From CAYMEV01 sp964431655 [NCBI: uncultured bacterium] (lineage in GTDB: Bacteria; CAYMEV01): a DNA stretch of 16,060 bases. A program made the position numbers and the translations under genes. The stretch lies in the NCBI GenBank assembly GCA_964431655.1, contig CAYSKJ010000065.1, forward strand, positions 1-16,060, written 5' to 3'. The notes beneath the pieces were generated by a model, which was given only the letters and a program-made list of their open reading frames with translations, was not told the DNA's origin and searched no databases. Below are positions 1 through 6,876 of the stretch, one piece after another. Position 1 is the stretch's first letter. Each line of letters opens with the position of its first letter.

Positions 1-2
1 AG

Positions 3-56
3 GGGACATTTCTAATTTGGTAAAAAAGGGACATTTCTATTTTGTTTTGACATTTC
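3..56. repeat. Short imperfect direct repeats at the left edge
   Basis: Two 17-bp copies, GGGACATTTCTAATTTG at 3-19 and GGGACATTTCTATTTTG at 28-44, differ at one base and start 25 bp apart. A third partial copy keeps only the core GACATTTC (49-56). An inverted copy of AGGGACATT (27-35) occurs as AATGTCCCT at 187-195. Repeated short motifs like this occur in the terminal regions of some insertion sequences, such as the IS21 family, but no transposase gene is visible and the window begins inside the repeat block. The repeat itself is certain; its origin is not. Confidence 0.5.
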
Positions 57-67
57 ATTAATGCGTA

Positions 68-96
68 TTGACAAATTAACCCTTATGAGTTATAAT
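68..96 (+). promoter_or_regulatory. Consensus sigma-70 promoter
   Basis: TTGACA at 68-73 and TATAAT at 91-96 are separated by exactly 17 bp, a perfect match to the housekeeping sigma-70 consensus. Transcription would start near 103 and run through about 150 nt of leader into the secreted-protein pseudogene. A second TTGACA at 47-52 has no matching -10 box. No other gene on this strand lies close enough to be the obvious client. Confidence 0.75.
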
Positions 97-251
97 TATG
101 ATTGTTTAAAGAAATATCCTATTGTCCAGAGGTGTTTCTTTATCATCATCAAAGAGAGATTGCAAAAAATTTCATTTTCCCGAAGGAATGTCCCTGTTCC
201 TGATTATATGAATCATTGTTGATCTATCAGGTTTATATATGTCTTATTAGT

Positions 252-257
252 AGGAGG
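252..257 (+). promoter_or_regulatory. Shine-Dalgarno site of the broken secreted-protein gene
   Basis: AGGAGG lies seven bases before the position where an ATG would be expected (265). It marks the ancestral start and is the main reason for placing the lost start codon there and not at TTG 216. Confidence 0.6.
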
Positions 258-264
258 ATTTTTA

Positions 265-1562
265 ATAGGAAGATATATCTGTTCTTACTGCTTCTGTTTG
301 CATTTATCGGGTGCCTGGCTTTTGCTGATCCAATACCTGTAAACTTCAATCAAAGTTCCATAACAGAGATAATAGACCATGACAGCTTTATGGCCCCGAA
401 GCGATATGTCAGCACAGACCTTGATTTTTCAGGTTCCCAGTCAGTTGCAGGTCCTGATGGAGGACCCGGATTCATGCCATCGCCTGAAAACCAATATCAT
501 GATAAGGGTCATAGATCTTCCTGGACCTGGGATGACATATTCGGCCTGCAGGAAATTAATAATTATGTGTATACCTTTACGGTTCATGACAATGAACTAT
601 ATGCGGGGGGAGATTTCACCACTGCAGGAGGGAATATATCAGAATAAATTGCAAGTGCTAATTATAATCCTGGAGGGACAGTTGCTTTATCTGCTGATCC
701 GGAAACACTGAGTGTAATACTCACAGGATCTTGCTGGTGTTCTGCCGGCACTGAGGTTAATATTTCGACGAGTCCCAGCAAAGAGTATCTTTTCGTTGAA
801 TGGGCAGGATCACCTGAGGATGTGGCACTGCTTTCAGATCCCGCATCACCTTCAACAGCCTTTATAATGCCCGGAAGAGATGTGATTTTTTCAGCTGTCT
901 ATATAGACCCTGTCCCTGTAGCCCCTGCAGGACTGCAGGCAAACACTGTCTCCTATTCACAGATTGACCTTTCATGGATTGATAATAGTCAAAATGAAAC
1001 AGGGTTCAAGATAGACAGGAGTAAGGGCATATACGAAAAATGGGCCCAGATAGCAGTGGTCGGTGCTAATACAACTTACTATCAGGATACGGGCCTTCTT
1101 GATGATACTACATACTGCTACAGGGTCAGGGCATTTAATGAAAAATATCATTCTGACTTGTCTGATACAGACTTCGCAGAAACTGATCCGTCTCCATATA
1201 TCGGAGTCCTTGTATACCGTTTCTTCAATCATGTTCGGGGAGGGCATCTGTACACAATAAGCGAGGATGAGAGAGATACCCTGATGCAGTTGTCTGAATG
1301 GAATTATGAGGGTATAAAGCTCTATGTCCATGAGAATTATGCAGAAGAAACTGTACCGGTATTCCGATTCTTCAACCACTTGAGGGGAGATCACCTATAT
1401 ACAATTAGTGAAATAGAGAGGGATGCTGTAATGCAGCTGCCTGAATGGACCTACGAGGGAATTCCCTTCTATGTATTGCCCCTCGAACTCAAAAATGACA
1501 AAAAGGGTGAGGCCACTAACTTGATCTTAAACAGAAATAATAAAAAAGGCGGCCTGTTCTAA
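265..1562 (+). pseudogene. Broken gene for secreted multidomain protein with Fn3 and DUF5648-type repeats
   Basis: The reading frame is open from before 265 to a stop at 1560-1562, except for one in-frame TAA at 645-647; the sequence on both sides is in the same frame. The order of parts is: signal peptide (RKIYLFLLLL core, ending near AFA before DPIP); a region ending in a YAGGDFTTAGG motif typical of kelch/delta-60-like repeats (about 594-632); an InlB B-repeat-like domain (about 672-905); a fibronectin type III domain (about 921-1187); and two copies of a YRFFNH/HLYTISE/YEGI repeat matching DUF5648 (about 1212-1331 and 1356-1475). A good Shine-Dalgarno AGGAGG (252-257) sits 7 nt before AT at 265-266, but no ATG is there: ATAGG stands where ATGAGG would give an MRKIYLF signal peptide, as if one G had been lost. 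With a lost start and an internal stop, the full-length product is unlikely. The only upstream in-frame start is TTG at 216, without a good ribosome site. The intact protein was probably exported or surface-attached; its substrate is unknown. Confidence 0.72.
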
Positions 1563-1575
1563 CAGGCTGCCTTTT
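1544..1575 (+). terminator. Intrinsic terminator overlapping the pseudogene's 3' end
   Basis: The arms 1544-1558 and 1561-1575 are complementary over 15 positions with one G-T wobble, so they fold into a strong hairpin (the innermost pairs must open for the loop). The 3' arm ends in TTTT. The stop codon of the secreted-protein frame (1560-1562) lies at the hairpin tip, so the last codons form part of the terminator. Confidence 0.75.
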
Positions 1576-2024
1576 ATTATGGAACAGGTGCAGGTTTGTT
1601 CAGGCCACACACCTGATCTTCGTTCCTAAATAATTGCACTCATAGGTAATGCCGGATAGTGTAATTGGTAAAACGCATAGCCAAAAGTTATTCCAGTCTT
1701 TTTTTCTCAGCGTAGACACACAAAGTAAGAACTGTCATGGTATCATCAGGCAAGGGTTCTCAGGCTTGATTCTGGGAAGATATAATCTAACAGAGGGATA
1801 AGGTCTGTCTCGATCAGAACAGGAATTGCAATATATAATTATATATGATCTGCACAGAACCATAAGGTGAAGCAATACCGTTACCCCTTTGTCAGGTTTT
1901 ATAATCTGATATATGCCGGGATTGGCAAGAGTGCCCAGGTACCAGGAGATTAATTTGCAACAAAAAACCTTTGGAAATAGTTAGATTAATTTAATAATTC
2001 AGCGAATAAAACAGGAAGGTAGAA
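1576..2024. other. Intergenic stretch without a recognisable gene
   Basis: No convincing ORF lies in these roughly 450 bp. Visible structures are an inverted repeat CAGGTG/CACCTG (1585-1590 and 1610-1615), a tRNA-like segment at 1651-1690, and a perfect 16-bp palindrome at 1831-1846. A weak promoter for pilT may be TTGCAA (1955-1960), 17 bp, TAGTTA (1978-1983), but the -10 match is poor. The stretch could hold a small RNA or decayed sequence; nothing visible decides this. Confidence 0.5.
1831..1846. repeat. 16-bp perfect AT palindrome
   Basis: ATATATAATTATATAT equals its own reverse complement. It is not followed by a T-run, so it is not an intrinsic terminator. TGCA occurs just before (1827-1830) and a few bases after it (1851-1854). 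A dimeric regulator site or a chance AT-rich structure are both possible. It lies 179 bp before the pilT start. Confidence 0.5.
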
Positions 2025-3080
2025 ATGCTTGAAAATATTGTAGAAGAAGCCATAAGGCACAAAGCAAGCGATATACATATGACCAGGGGACTGCCTCCAG
2101 TATTCCGCATTGATGGGCAGCTGGAACAGGCACGCCATTTCGGAATTCTTGGTGAAGAAGATTTGAGGAGAATGGCAGAAAGCCTTACTGATAAAGAAAG
2201 ATACATCGAAAGAAAATACATTGATACATCCTTTGTTTACAGCCAGTTCCGGTTCAGGGTACATGTATTCAGACAGAGGGAATCGGATGCGATAAGCATG
2301 AGGCTTATCCCCTCGGTAATCCCTTCTATAAAGGAACTTAACCTGCCCGAGTCAGTACATGGTTTTGTCAATGTTAAAAGCGGGCTGATACTGATAACCG
2401 GCAGGACCGGATGCGGCAAATCAACAACCCTTGCAGCTATTATTGATGATATCAACAGTAATCAGAAGAAGCATATCATCACGGTTGAAGACCCTATAGA
2501 ATTTCTTCATGAGCACAAAAAGAGCATGATAAACCAGAAAGAAGTGGGAAAAGATGTTTTATCCTTTGCTGATGCTGTAAGAGCAAGCATGCGTGAAGAT
2601 CCGGATATACTGCTTGTCGGGGAGATGAGGGACCTTGAAACCATACAGAATGCAATCACAATGGCAGAAACAGGGCATCTTGTTTTCGGAACACTGCATA
2701 CCAAAAGCGCAGCCGAGACCGTTGACAGGATTATAGATGTATTTCCTTCAAACCAGCAGGGACAAATCAGGACACAGTTTGCCAATGTGATCCATGGAAT
2801 TCTATCCCAGGAATTAATACCGGGACTGGGGGGCGGAAGAATACCCCTCTGCGAGGTTCTTATTGCCAATAATGCCATAAGGTCGCTTATAAAGGATAAT
2901 GCCCATCCCAGTTCCATAAATGACCAGCTTCAAATGAACTACAGAAGAAACGGATCCCAGAGCATATATCAGGCACTGGCACATTTGTACAGGGAAAAGC
3001 TGATAGACCGTGATACAGCCTTTGAATATGCCGGAAGCAACGATACCATACGGGAAATGATAACAGGAAAATCCAGTTAG
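2025..3080 (+). CDS. pilT: Type IV pilus retraction ATPase PilT
   Basis: This is a hexameric secretion-type ATPase that depolymerises type IV pili at the inner-membrane base and so drives twitching motility, surface sensing or DNA uptake. The 351 residues match the usual PilT length. Visible motifs are the N-terminal SDIHMT (15-20), Walker A GRTGCGKST (126-134), the Asp box TVEDPIEF (153-160), Walker B DILLVGEMRD (194-203), the His box TGHLVFGTLHT (216-226), and AIRSLI (284-289), which corresponds to the AIRNLI motif specific to PilT. The ATG follows a Shine-Dalgarno AGGAAGGT (2013-2020) at suitable spacing. The gene stands alone: no pilB, pilC or pilin gene is adjacent, so the rest of the pilus machinery must be elsewhere. 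It converges on the penicillin-binding protein gene with a 47-bp gap. PilT is clearly favoured over PilB (too short) and over PilU. Confidence 0.93.
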   Translation: MLENIVEEAIRHKASDIHMTRGLPPVFRIDGQLEQARHFGILGEEDLRRMAESLTDKERYIERKYIDTSFVYSQFRFRVHVFRQRESDAISMRLIPSVIPSIKELNLPESVHGFVNVKSGLILITGRTGCGKSTTLAAIIDDINSNQKKHIITVEDPIEFLHEHKKSMINQKEVGKDVLSFADAVRASMREDPDILLVGEMRDLETIQNAITMAETGHLVFGTLHTKSAAETVDRIIDVFPSNQQGQIRTQFANVIHGILSQELIPGLGGGRIPLCEVLIANNAIRSLIKDNAHPSSINDQLQMNYRRNGSQSIYQALAHLYREKLIDRDTAFEYAGSNDTIREMITGKSS

Positions 3081-3127
3081 GTTTTTCTTTTTAACAGCCG
3101 GGGCCAATAGGTATTTTTCCTGGCAGC

Positions 3128-5344
3128 TCAGTGCATATTGCAGAAGGAAAAGGGCTCGGAACCCTTGATAAACGCCATTCTGTCAACCTTAATGCAGTTG
3201 CTGTTGGCTATAAGCCCTGATTCCATGCATATGTCACGAAAAATTATATTGGCTGGTATGAAAAATTCCTTGTTAATTATTATCTTTTTTTCTGCAAGCT
3301 CTTTGATAATATCTATCCAGATGGGAAGGGATACAGATGCGCCTGTCCTGTTGTTTCCAAGGGAGGTTTTTTCATCGTTGCCCACCCAGACACCTATCAC
3401 AATGTCCGGCGTAAACCCTATATACCAGGTATCCGAGAAATTATTGGTGGTGCCGGTTTTGCCGGCCGAAAGTATTTCAAGATTCCTGGCTCTCTGGGCA
3501 GTCCCTGACTGAACAACATTTTTCAGCATATCAATCATTACATAAGCCACATCTTCCCTGATAACCCTTCTTGGTACCTGGAATTTCTCATCCAGGACAT
3601 TACCCTGGTTATCGCTTATAATACTTATGAATCGCGGTTCTTTGTATATCCCGTAGGAAGGAAATACACTGAATGCTCCTGCCATTTCCAGAAGTGTAAT
3701 ATCGCTGGAACCAAGGGCAAAAGATAAATATGGAGCCAGGTAGGATTGAATGCCCATTTTTTTTAGATAGCTTATGGCCACATCCACGCCTATTTCTCTT
3801 AAAAGCTTTACGCTTGCGACATTTATGGACTGGGACAGGGCATACCTTATGGGTATCCTGCCATAGAAAAGACCTTTGAAATTCCTGGGCTGCCAGTAAT
3901 CTTCGGTAGATATATAATAGTAGGAATTCGGTGCATCGTTTTTCATGTCAGCCTGGGAATAACCATTGTCTATGGCGGCAGCATAGTAGAGGGGCTTTAT
4001 GACGCTTCCTGTCTGCCTGTAAGCCTGTACAGCCCTGTTAAATTCGCTGTCGCTGAAGCTGTAGCCTCCCACCATGGCAAGTATATTTGATGTATTTATA
4101 TCCAGTATGATTACCGCCCCGGATGCTATGGGGGTCTGGGTAAGTATCATATCATAGCAGCCGTCTTTCGGCGTCAGGCTGTCAAACCGGATTTCAACCA
4201 TGTCCCCCACAGAGAAATATTTCAGCGGGTCTTTTTTAATCCAGTCTGAGGATTCCCTGGAAATCCTGCCCTTAATATTTCCTGCCTGGACTAAAAGAAC
4301 ATCCTGTATATCGATAATCTCTGCAAAATAATTTTCTTCAAGTATGGGTTTTATCAGGGTCAAATCCTTTTCTTCAGGCACATTTTCAATCTTTCTGTAG
4401 CCGTATCTGCTCCTGTCATAGTTCTCAAGCCCCCTTCTCAGGGCCATTCCTGCTATGGACTGCATATCCCTGTCCATTGTTGAATATATTTTAAGACCTC
4501 CTTTAAGCAGGAGCTCTGAACCCAGGGTTTTATAGCAGTATCTTCTTATTTCCTCAATAAAATAGCTGAAGAGCCCGTTTGCCTCCAGATAGGGAGCCAG
4601 TAAAAGCTCTTCTTCGCTGTATTTTTTATATTCATCCTCCGAGATAAAATTCTCCTGAAACATCCTGAACAGTGCAATATTCCTTCTTTCAACGGCAAGA
4701 TCCTTATTTTTAAATGGATTATACCGCTCAGGAGCCTTCGGAAGAGCAGCCAAAAGGCATGCCTCAGGAACAGTTATCTCTGATACACTTTTACCGAAGT
4801 ACTTTCTTGATGCCGACTCAATGCCGTAGGATCCGGAGCCGAAATAGATCTGATTTAAATAAAAGGTTATTATTTCTTTCTTTGTAAATCTGTTTTCAAT
4901 CTTAAGGGAAAGGAAGGCCTCCTTTATTTTCCTGATCAGTTTTTTTTCCGGTGTTAAGAACATATTTCTCGCCAGCTGCTGAGTAATGGTTGAGGCCCCC
5001 TGAACCTTGCCGCCCTTGACAATATTTATATAAAGAGCCCTGATTATCCCTGTGGGATCAATACCGAAATGATAATAGAAATACTTGTCTTCTACAGAGA
5101 TGAATGCATTTCTTACATGCTCAGGGATATCGTCATAATCAACAATTACCCGGTTTTCAACAAAAAATTCCCCTATGGCTGAGCTGTTTCTGTCATAAAT
5201 GATGCTTTTTACCGAGGGTGTCTCCCTTTCTAATGCCGTTATATCTGGAAGGGACCTGGACAGGCTGTATATAAAGCTGAGAACAGCCCCCATTAGGATT
5301 ATTATGAGGATGAGCAAGATACGCCTTTTGCTTAAAAATTTCAA
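3128..5344 (-). CDS. Class A penicillin-binding protein (bifunctional glycosyltransferase/transpeptidase, PBP1A type)
   Basis: This membrane-anchored enzyme polymerises lipid II and cross-links peptidoglycan in the periplasm. The order is: a short cytoplasmic stretch and one transmembrane helix (about 8-28); a GT51 glycosyltransferase with EDKYFYYHFGID (85-96, catalytic E85), GASTITQQLARN (116-127) and the YLNQIYFG region (162-169); an OB-like insert (about 320-405); and a transpeptidase domain with SVIK (S447 nucleophile, K450), SIN (506-508) and KTGT (629-632). All key residues are present and the 738-residue length fits the family. The start codon is TTG, overlapping the nrdR stop by four bases (TTGA). 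The next in-frame Met is inside the membrane helix, so TTG is needed. Expression is probably coupled to nrdR translation. The PBP1A subfamily is likely, but the exact orthologue is not determined. Confidence 0.92.
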   Translation of the reverse strand: MKFLSKRRILLILIIILMGAVLSFIYSLSRSLPDITALERETPSVKSIIYDRNSSAIGEFFVENRVIVDYDDIPEHVRNAFISVEDKYFYYHFGIDPTGIIRALYINIVKGGKVQGASTITQQLARNMFLTPEKKLIRKIKEAFLSLKIENRFTKKEIITFYLNQIYFGSGSYGIESASRKYFGKSVSEITVPEACLLAALPKAPERYNPFKNKDLAVERRNIALFRMFQENFISEDEYKKYSEEELLLAPYLEANGLFSYFIEEIRRYCYKTLGSELLLKGGLKIYSTMDRDMQSIAGMALRRGLENYDRSRYGYRKIENVPEEKDLTLIKPILEENYFAEIIDIQDVLLVQAGNIKGRISRESSDWIKKDPLKYFSVGDMVEIRFDSLTPKDGCYDMILTQTPIASGAVIILDINTSNILAMVGGYSFSDSEFNRAVQAYRQTGSVIKPLYYAAAIDNGYSQADMKNDAPNSYYYISTEDYWQPRNFKGLFYGRIPIRYALSQSINVASVKLLREIGVDVAISYLKKMGIQSYLAPYLSFALGSSDITLLEMAGAFSVFPSYGIYKEPRFISIISDNQGNVLDEKFQVPRRVIREDVAYVMIDMLKNVVQSGTAQRARNLEILSAGKTGTTNNFSDTWYIGFTPDIVIGVWVGNDEKTSLGNNRTGASVSLPIWIDIIKELAEKKIIINKEFFIPANIIFRDICMESGLIANSNCIKVDRMAFIKGSEPFSFCNMH
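5341..5344 (-). promoter_or_regulatory. TTGA stop/start overlap between nrdR and the PBP gene
   Basis: On the minus strand the TTG start of the penicillin-binding protein and the TGA stop of nrdR share bases in the tetramer TTGA. No strong Shine-Dalgarno lies before the TTG (only AAAGG about 12-16 bases upstream). Ribosomes finishing nrdR probably reinitiate here, which would hold PBP synthesis at a modest fraction of nrdR output. Confidence 0.7.
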
Positions 5345-5793
5345 TATCCGATCAGAACCTTTAATTCATGTATAAATTCATCAATTGTTTTAAAATCCTT
5401 GTAAACTGAAGCAAACCTGACATAGGCCACCTTGTCAATCTCCTTGAGCTTTTTCATTACATACTCTCCTATGTCTTTTGTATATATCTGTTTAATCCCA
5501 TCTTTCTGTATATGTTTCTCCAGTTCATCCACTATCTTTTCCAGGTCCTCAATCTTTATGGGCCTTTTCTGGCATGATTTCAGAAGGCCGTTAAGTATCT
5601 TGGTTCTGTCATAATCCTGGAGCTCATTATTGCTTTTTATAACCATCAGAGGGTTTTCTTCTATCCTCTCATAGGTTGTGAATCTCTCGTGACATGAATT
5701 ACATTCCCTTCTACGGCGTATGACTGTATTTTCCTTTATCAGTCTTGAATCAATAACAGAATCATCAATAGCGCTGCAGTAAGGGCATTTCAT
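5341..5793 (-). CDS. nrdR: Transcriptional repressor NrdR
   Basis: NrdR is an ATP/dATP-sensing repressor of ribonucleotide reductase genes. The 150-residue length is typical. A zinc ribbon is formed by C3, C6, C31 and C34 (CPYC and CNSC), with the basic stretch RRRREC (27-31) used for DNA contact. An ATP-cone follows at about 49-139, including the AYVRFASVYKDF segment (123-134) that is highly conserved in the family. The gene starts 3 bp after the upstream stop with only a weak ribosome site, so it is probably translated by coupling. It is third in a four-gene minus-strand run. No ribonucleotide reductase gene lies in the window, and I saw no obvious NrdR box here, so its targets lie elsewhere. 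Confidence 0.95.
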   Translation of the reverse strand: MKCPYCSAIDDSVIDSRLIKENTVIRRRRECNSCHERFTTYERIEENPLMVIKSNNELQDYDRTKILNGLLKSCQKRPIKIEDLEKIVDELEKHIQKDGIKQIYTKDIGEYVMKKLKEIDKVAYVRFASVYKDFKTIDEFIHELKVLIGY

Positions 5794-5796
5794 CTT

Positions 5797-6855
5797 TTAA
5801 GGCTGGTTAACCAGTATGTGTTTTACCAGTGTCAGGATCTCCCGGCTTTTAAATGGCTGGTCCAGGAGTGCCTGTATATTATCCAGGTTGAGTTCCGGCT
5901 CGTCTTTATTTTCCCTAATCACTATGATCGGTATATTCCTGGTTTCTTCCTTTTCTCTGATAAGCCCGATAAGTTTTGATGATTCCAGCACTTCTACCTT
6001 TTCATATAGCATCAGTATAGTGGGCACCTTATTGCATATTATCTTCCAGGCATCCATTCCTGTCGGAGACAGGAAAACTTTATAGTTGGCATTATCCAGA
6101 ATTTTTTTGACCAGGGTTCTGTTCTGTACGTTCCTATCCACAACCAGAATGGTCTTTTCTGAGGGTTTGAGTTCATCAATCTCCAGAATCCTTTCAAGAA
6201 TCCTGTAGTCTGTCCTGGCAAAGAGAACCACCTCTGCTATGTTTATATCAAATTTCGGTATCATGATCTTGAGATTCGCTTTGCCGTTTTCATCGGTTTT
6301 TGTCGTTGCCAGCACTTTGGACTTATTCTTGGTCTTCTGCCTTATCTTAACACCTACAGTGACATTAGGCAGCGGGTCAAGGGTATCCACATTTTTGACG
6401 ATAACCTCGATAGTGTCTTCATTCTTAAGGTAAAGCTTTGATCCCTTGGTAAGGAAAACATCATATTCTATTTCCTCCAGGTTTATTTCAGGTTTTGATT
6501 CCTGGAGAAAATCCAGAATAACCTGGTCCAGGGATTTAGGGCCGTCAGGATGTTCTTCTGTCTCACTCTGATCAAATACATAGGTTTTTGTGTCATCGTC
6601 TTTTTCAGCAAAGAGCTCCTTGCTTTTAATCTTGAAAAGTACTTCCTTATGCTGGGTTTCCATCATCTTGGCAACCACTTTCACTATATCTTCCCTGTCA
6701 AGATAATCCTTGTAGGAAGACCTCTTGGAAGCAAGTATTGCACCGCCCTGGTAAACCAGGGATTCTATAACCGGGTTATTGACCCCCTTGTCCTCTGTCT
6801 GTATGTGGTAAACAACCCCGTCAATCTTTATCTCGGTATTGAACCCGCTTATCAT
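5797..6855 (-). CDS. Uncharacterised protein with conserved N-terminal domain and degenerate C-terminal receiver
   Basis: The protein has 352 residues, no signal peptide and no membrane segment. Residues 1-80 form a compact unit (FNTEIKIDGVVYHIQTED, then GGAILASKRSSY and MMETQHKE) that resembles a domain I have seen in uncharacterised bacterial proteins but cannot name. Residues 85-130 are acidic. Residues 140-215 look like an Ig-like/carboxypeptidase-regulatory beta domain (TLDPLPNVTV, TDENGKANLKI). Residues 234-350 have the receiver pattern ILVVDRN at the start, PTILMLYEK at the beta-3 end and LDQPF near the end, but the phosphoacceptor Asp is Tyr284, the usual Thr/Ser is Arg314, and the usual Lys is Gln333. 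It is therefore a pseudo-receiver that cannot be phosphorylated in the normal way and probably serves as a protein-interaction module. The ATG follows a strong GGAGGTAGGG site. It sits 21 bp after the lyase gene and 3 bp before nrdR, so it is co-transcribed. Function unknown. Confidence 0.8.
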   Translation of the reverse strand: MISGFNTEIKIDGVVYHIQTEDKGVNNPVIESLVYQGGAILASKRSSYKDYLDREDIVKVVAKMMETQHKEVLFKIKSKELFAEKDDDTKTYVFDQSETEEHPDGPKSLDQVILDFLQESKPEINLEEIEYDVFLTKGSKLYLKNEDTIEVIVKNVDTLDPLPNVTVGVKIRQKTKNKSKVLATTKTDENGKANLKIMIPKFDINIAEVVLFARTDYRILERILEIDELKPSEKTILVVDRNVQNRTLVKKILDNANYKVFLSPTGMDAWKIICNKVPTILMLYEKVEVLESSKLIGLIREKEETRNIPIIVIRENKDEPELNLDNIQALLDQPFKSREILTLVKHILVNQP

Positions 6856-6876
6856 TCCCTACCTCCAGTTAAAATA

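Noticed and set aside
3-56. Left-edge repeats as a CRISPR array
   Set aside because: Units are 17 bp or shorter, spacing is 25 and 19 bp, and the third copy is partial; there are no spacers of usual size and no cas genes.
47-75. Second TTGACA at 47-52 as an extra promoter
   Set aside because: The sequence 16-18 bp downstream has no -10-like hexamer.
645-647. TAA as a recoded sense codon or programmed readthrough site
   Set aside because: All other genes use standard stops, the start codon of the same gene is also lost, and no readthrough context is evident, so decay is simpler.
972-1394. Minus-strand ORF of 140 codons
   Set aside because: It lies antisense to the Fn3 and DUF5648-type region, whose plus-strand frame has clear domain matches; the antisense translation has none.
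1831-1846. AT palindrome as an intrinsic terminator
   Set aside because: It contains no G or C pair and is not followed by a T-run.
3064-3123. Terminators between pilT and the PBP gene
   Set aside because: AGGAAAA/TTTTTCT and GCCGGG/CCTGGC can pair, but the first is AT-rich and weak and the second has a 16-base loop with no T-run on either strand.
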